Origin: Deltaproteobacteria bacterium
Lineage (GTDB): Bacteria > Desulfobacterota > Desulfobacteria > Desulfobacterales > ETH-SRB1
Length of the DNA: 8,046 nucleotides
Reading direction: 5' to 3'
Assembly (NCBI GenBank): GCA_019309665.1
Contig: JAFDFV010000063.1
Location: forward strand, 1-8,046
In this document: piece by piece, positions 6,134 to 8,046 of the stretch
Layout: every line of letters begins with the position of its first letter
Numbering within the stretch: the first letter of the stretch is position 1
Program-made: the position numbers and the translations under genes
Notes under the pieces: generated by a model
What the model was told of the DNA's origin: nothing
Databases searched by the model: none
What the model saw: only the letters and a program-made list of their open reading frames with translations

Positions 6134-8046
6134 ATGAGACTTGTTTCAAAATTGGCTATTTCGGTTGTAATGTTGATGGCGGTAATAATGGTTGGGACAG
6201 GTTTCTGCCATGCTCAGATAGCCTCCGGCCAAATAGCTCCTATCTTCTCCTTGAAAGACTTTAAGGGCAAAACCTATGATTTATCCCAAATGAAAGATCA
6301 TCCTATGATCATACTCTATTTTTTTGACGTGGAATCAAGGCCGAGTCAGCAAGGATTATTGAGTCTCAATAAACTGGCTAAGCAATACAAAGATGCTGAT
6401 TTTATCGTATGGGGTATTACTCGTTCATCTGAGGAAAAAGTGGACAACTTTGTGAACATGACCAACCTGTCTTTTCCAATCCTTATAGACAAAACTCATG
6501 TAAGCGAGATTTATCAGGCCCGGTTGATTCTTCCAACCGTATGCATTATTGGCCCTAAGGTTGAGGTGCTCGACTATTTCCAGGGAGGAGGAAAGACCAC
6601 CGAAGTCATGCTATTGAGACTGGCTGAAAGGGAATTACAGCGAAATCAAATAATGTTAGCAAAAGCCATTATCCAAAATATTGAAAATAAAAATCCCCAA
6701 AACCTGAAAGCCAAAACAATCAAAGGGTATGCGGCTTTGCAAGAAGGAAACCTGAGCGAAGCTGAGCAAATCTTCAGTGATCTATCCAAAATAAAGGGGA
6801 AAGGAGAAGTATTGGGGAAGGAAGGACTAACTGCTGTTTATGCAAAAAAAGGACAAGCCGAAAAAACCTTTGCATTAGCGAGAGAGGTAGAGCAAAAAGC
6901 CCCTGACAGAGCTTACGTCCATGTACTCAAAGGAGATATTTTTTATGGTCAAGGCAAGAAAAAAGAAGCCGAGGCAGAATACCGAAAGGCAGTTCAAAAA
7001 AAGTCGGCCGAGCCATACCAGAAAGCTGTAGCGTATAATCAATACGGTCGGTTTCATGCCAGCTTAGGAAAGTACCAAAAAGCTCGAGAGCTTTATGATC
7101 AAGCTGTTGATATAGATCCTTATTACATTGAAGCGATGTCAAATAGGGGGATTACGTATGAAAAACAGGGGAAATGGGACAAAGCCTTAGAGGCTTACCG
7201 CCAAGCCTTGATTCTTGACAAAAAAGATACCTTTGCTGCTGTGTTGGCCAACAAGGCCCAGCAGATGCTTGCCCTCCAAAAAAACACTGCGCAAAAAAAA
7301 CGAATAGATAAATTGGTCAAGGAATTGGCAGCCCGATACCGCAGTCAGAAAAAATTTTGGCATAAGACCGAAGACACCTGGACATCACGGCCAATGATTT
7401 TGTCATTTGTCGATTTTCAGGAAAGGGGTGGTTTGGCGGAAAGAGATGGTTTTTCTACTGTCATAACCACACGGCTTGCCGACCAGCTCAATGCCTCCGG
7501 CAGGTTACAGGTAGTCGAACGGGTCATTATAGAACGGCTTTTGGAAGAATTGAATCTTGGCTCCTCGGATTTGGCAGATCCGGAAACAGCCTTGAAGCTT
7601 GGTAAAGTACTGGCAGCGAAAGTCATCGGCACAGGATCTCTTTATTATCTACCCGATAGTACTCTCCTTAGCCTGAGACTTATAGATACCGAAACCTCGG
7701 CAATCCCCAAGGTTGTCACCAAACAGTTGAGTTCAGGGGCATCTTTGAAAAAAGAATTGAATCAGCTTAATCGAGAGATCCTCAAGACGATTATACTAAA
7801 ATACCCGTTGCAAGGATATGTGGTTCAGGCAACTGAAGATCAGGTTATGATTAATCTCGGTTCAAAACAGGGGGTGGTTTTGGGCACCAAATTTGAAGTC
7901 TTGGAAGAACAAAAGCCTATCAAATATAAGGGAAAGTTGCTCCGCAGTTCGCCAAAATCCATTGCACAGATTGAGATAGTACGAGTTGAGCCGGATCTGT
8001 GTTATGCCCGCATTCTCAAACAGGAACGGCCGCTTAAAAGTGATGA
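6134..8046 (+). CDS. secreted multidomain protein: thioredoxin-like (no active Cys), TPR, CsgG-like, FlgT-C-like (3' end outside window)
   Basis: The frame is open for 637 codons to the right edge. A signal peptide (1-27, cut likely after CHA) sends it across the inner membrane. Residues about 32-155 resemble an AhpC/TlpA-type thioredoxin fold: APIFSLKDFKGK at the start, a strand MIILYFF, and the loop Pro in LPTV (P134). The CxxC position reads S68-R-P-S71, so thiol chemistry is not expected. About five TPR repeats cover roughly 190-362, the clearest being 295-329 and 330-362. Residues about 420-531 resemble the CsgG/FlgO-like fold: strand MILSFVDF, VVERVIIERLLEELNL, then DPETALKLGKVLAAKVIGTGSL (given in two parts as 482-491 and 492-503). 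Residues about 558-637 resemble the C-terminal domain of FlgT-like proteins, with INLGSKQGVVLGTKFEV and later YARI and ERPL. TPR and CsgG parts suggest an outer-membrane-linked assembly or binding role; this is inference. It is probably co-transcribed with the protease gene, and few residues are likely missing. Confidence 0.85.
   Translation, partial: MRLVSKLAISVVMLMAVIMVGTGFCHAQIASGQIAPIFSLKDFKGKTYDLSQMKDHPMIILYFFDVESRPSQQGLLSLNKLAKQYKDADFIVWGITRSSEEKVDNFVNMTNLSFPILIDKTHVSEIYQARLILPTVCIIGPKVEVLDYFQGGGKTTEVMLLRLAERELQRNQIMLAKAIIQNIENKNPQNLKAKTIKGYAALQEGNLSEAEQIFSDLSKIKGKGEVLGKEGLTAVYAKKGQAEKTFALAREVEQKAPDRAYVHVLKGDIFYGQGKKKEAEAEYRKAVQKKSAEPYQKAVAYNQYGRFHASLGKYQKARELYDQAVDIDPYYIEAMSNRGITYEKQGKWDKALEAYRQALILDKKDTFAAVLANKAQQMLALQKNTAQKKRIDKLVKELAARYRSQKKFWHKTEDTWTSRPMILSFVDFQERGGLAERDGFSTVITTRLADQLNASGRLQVVERVIIERLLEELNLGSSDLADPETALKLGKVLAAKVIGTGSLYYLPDSTLLSLRLIDTETSAIPKVVTKQLSSGASLKKELNQLNREILKTIILKYPLQGYVVQATEDQVMINLGSKQGVVLGTKFEVLEEQKPIKYKGKLLRSSPKSIAQIEIVRVEPDLCYARILKQERPLKSD

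Noticed and set aside
6197..6214. Possible lipoprotein lipobox at Cys25 of the TPR/CsgG-like protein
   Set aside because: The residues before the Cys are T-G-F, and Phe at -1 does not fit a lipobox. An ordinary signal-peptidase cut after CHA fits better.
6875..7632. Minus-strand open frames inside the TPR/CsgG-like gene
   Set aside because: The plus strand encodes continuous TPR and CsgG-like domains over the whole stretch, so these are shadows.

Overview
The window looks like ordinary chromosome from a Gram-negative bacterium of moderate GC: about 44% by hand count over 300 bases of thiN, but uneven. The soluble hybrid histidine kinase has a long charged PAS insert before a GTVG-type motif. 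That style is familiar from Desulfobacterota (former Deltaproteobacteria) such as Desulfobacterales. Signal peptides and a CsgG-like secreted protein suggest a diderm. This placement is inference; no rRNA or other phylogenetic marker is present. No tRNA, rRNA, CRISPR array, insertion sequence or attachment site was seen.

Left part (1-1217, plus strand): the tail of an unidentified gene, then a ThiN-type thiamine pyrophosphokinase and a YajD-type HNH protein, closely spaced and probably co-transcribed. The yajD gene is much richer in GC (about 57%) than thiN. Its start is probably the TTG at 837, preceded by a small hairpin that abuts the ribosome binding site.

Middle part (1218-5015): a promoter-bearing gap leads into a cytoplasmic PAS / histidine kinase / receiver hybrid. 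It converges tail to tail, with one base between stop codons, on a minus-strand ABC-F ATPase of the YheS/Uup kind, which acts on ribosomes rather than in transport.

Right part (5016-8046, plus strand): a short AT-rich divergent promoter region, then a two-gene exported module. The first gene encodes a secreted trypsin-like serine protease with an intact His-Asp-Ser triad, a new-looking N-terminal domain and no PDZ domain. The second starts at 6134 and runs off the right edge (637 codons visible). It encodes a secreted protein with a thioredoxin-like domain whose two active-site cysteines are both serine (SRPS), about five TPR repeats, a CsgG-like domain and a FlgT-C-like domain. This pair is the most unusual content here. 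A plausible but untested reading is an envelope module in which the second protein is a binding or assembly scaffold and the protease processes or guards a partner.
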